Shown: piece after piece, positions 63,657 through 64,000 of the stretch
Position numbering within the stretch: the stretch's first letter is position 1
How the letters are laid out: each line of letters begins with the position of its first letter
From: Streptomyces sp. SLBN-31
GTDB taxonomy: Bacteria; Actinomycetota; Actinomycetes; Streptomycetales; Streptomycetaceae
NCBI RefSeq assembly: GCF_006715395.1
Contig: NZ_VFNC01000002.1
Span: forward strand, 3,534,001 to 3,598,000
DNA length: 64,000 nucleotides
Direction of reading: 5' to 3'
Program-made: the position numbers and the translations under genes
Notes under the pieces: model-generated
Database searches by the model: none
What the model saw: the letters and a program-made list of their open reading frames with translations, nothing else
Told to the model about the DNA's origin: nothing

Positions 63657-64000
63657 CGTGGGACTGGAACGCCGTCGGCGACTTCATGCCGATGTTCTGG
63701 CACGGTCTGCTGGTGACCCTGGAGGCACTGGCGCTCGGCGCCCTGCTCGCCTTCACCCTGGGCCTGGTGTGGGCGGTGCTGCAGCGCTCGGAGCACGCCG
63801 CCGTGCGCTGGCCGGTGACGGCGGTCACCGAGTTCGTCCGCAACACCCCGCTGCTGGTGCAGCTGTTCTTCCTCTTCTACGTGCTGCCCGAATGGGGGCT
63901 CACGCTCTCGGCGCTCACCACCGGCGTGATCGGCCTGGGCCTGCACTACTCGACGTACACCGCCGAGGTGTACCGCGCCGGCATCGACGGCGTGCCCGCG
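63653..64000 (+). CDS. ehuD: ABC transporter permease, EhuD-like (partial)
   Basis: The first 116 codons of a second permease, running off the right edge. It starts MTWDWNAVGDFMPMFWHGLL, with spans at about residues 18-42 and 65-110 and the family segment FVRNTPLLVQLFFLFYVLPE. The ATG overlaps the ehuC stop (ATGA). The matching ATPase gene (ehuA) is expected beyond the window. Confidence 0.85.
   Translation, partial: MTWDWNAVGDFMPMFWHGLLVTLEALALGALLAFTLGLVWAVLQRSEHAAVRWPVTAVTEFVRNTPLLVQLFFLFYVLPEWGLTLSALTTGVIGLGLHYSTYTAEVYRAGIDGVPA

Overview
This is high-GC actinobacterial DNA. GC-rich third codon positions, GTG and TTG starts, ATGA/GTGA gene overlaps, an adpA gene with a TTA codon, a desferrioxamine (des) cluster and a CebR-type cellobiose locus all point to Streptomyces. 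Gene order resembles the S. coelicolor stretch around desEFABCD, adpA, cebR and cdgA; that comparison is from memory, since no search could be run. I saw no transposase, integrase, prophage or CRISPR array, so this looks like core chromosome with a few lesions.

Layout. 0-9 kb: a thiamine-diphosphate enzyme coupled to an agmatinase-family ureohydrolase, a divergent PucR-type regulator, and several small-molecule and acyl-CoA enzymes. 8.4-14.8 kb: a TetR regulator divergent from a four-gene operon (acyl-CoA carboxylase beta and alpha, HMG-CoA lyase, acyl-CoA dehydrogenase) that fits leucine/isovalerate breakdown. 14.9-21.9 kb: desE, desF and desABCD with two iron boxes. 22-27.4 kb: a GH20 hexosaminidase with a DasR-like box, a DUF4429/SHOCT gene, a truncated phosphatase, a small gene behind a perfect palindrome, and a glmS. 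27.6-31.9 kb: universal stress protein, small membrane protein, adpA, ornA, tRNA-His, GNAT. 32-38.1 kb: cebR, cebEFG and bglC with two CebR operators. 38.2-43.8 kb: a GH18 chitinase with a DasR-like box, a two-component system, and small or secreted proteins. 44-52.6 kb: an NsdA-like regulator, a phosphatase, a PAP2-type membrane protein, a nuclease/unknown/helicase operon behind a PafBC-type DNA-damage promoter, a prim-pol-like protein and tRNA-Lys. 52.7-57.2 kb: a secreted M6 metalloprotease, a PAS-GGDEF-EAL protein (cdgA-like), and a flavin-dependent oxidoreductase. 57.3-64 kb: a catabolic cluster of two maleate-isomerase-family proteins (one frameshifted), a hydroxyacid dehydrogenase, an amidase, a DUF3830 protein and an Ehu-type ABC importer that runs off the right edge.

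How the parts connect. Several control circuits can be read from the DNA: DmdR1/IdeR iron boxes on des, CebR boxes on cebE and bglC, DasR-like boxes on the two chitin-degrading enzymes, a paired TetR operator on the carboxylase operon, a TTA (bldA) codon in adpA, and a PafBC promoter on the repair-like operon. The two best candidates for undescribed systems are the DNA-damage-type nuclease/helicase operon (47.2-51.3 kb) and the racemase/amidase/DUF3830/Ehu catabolic cluster (57.3-64 kb).
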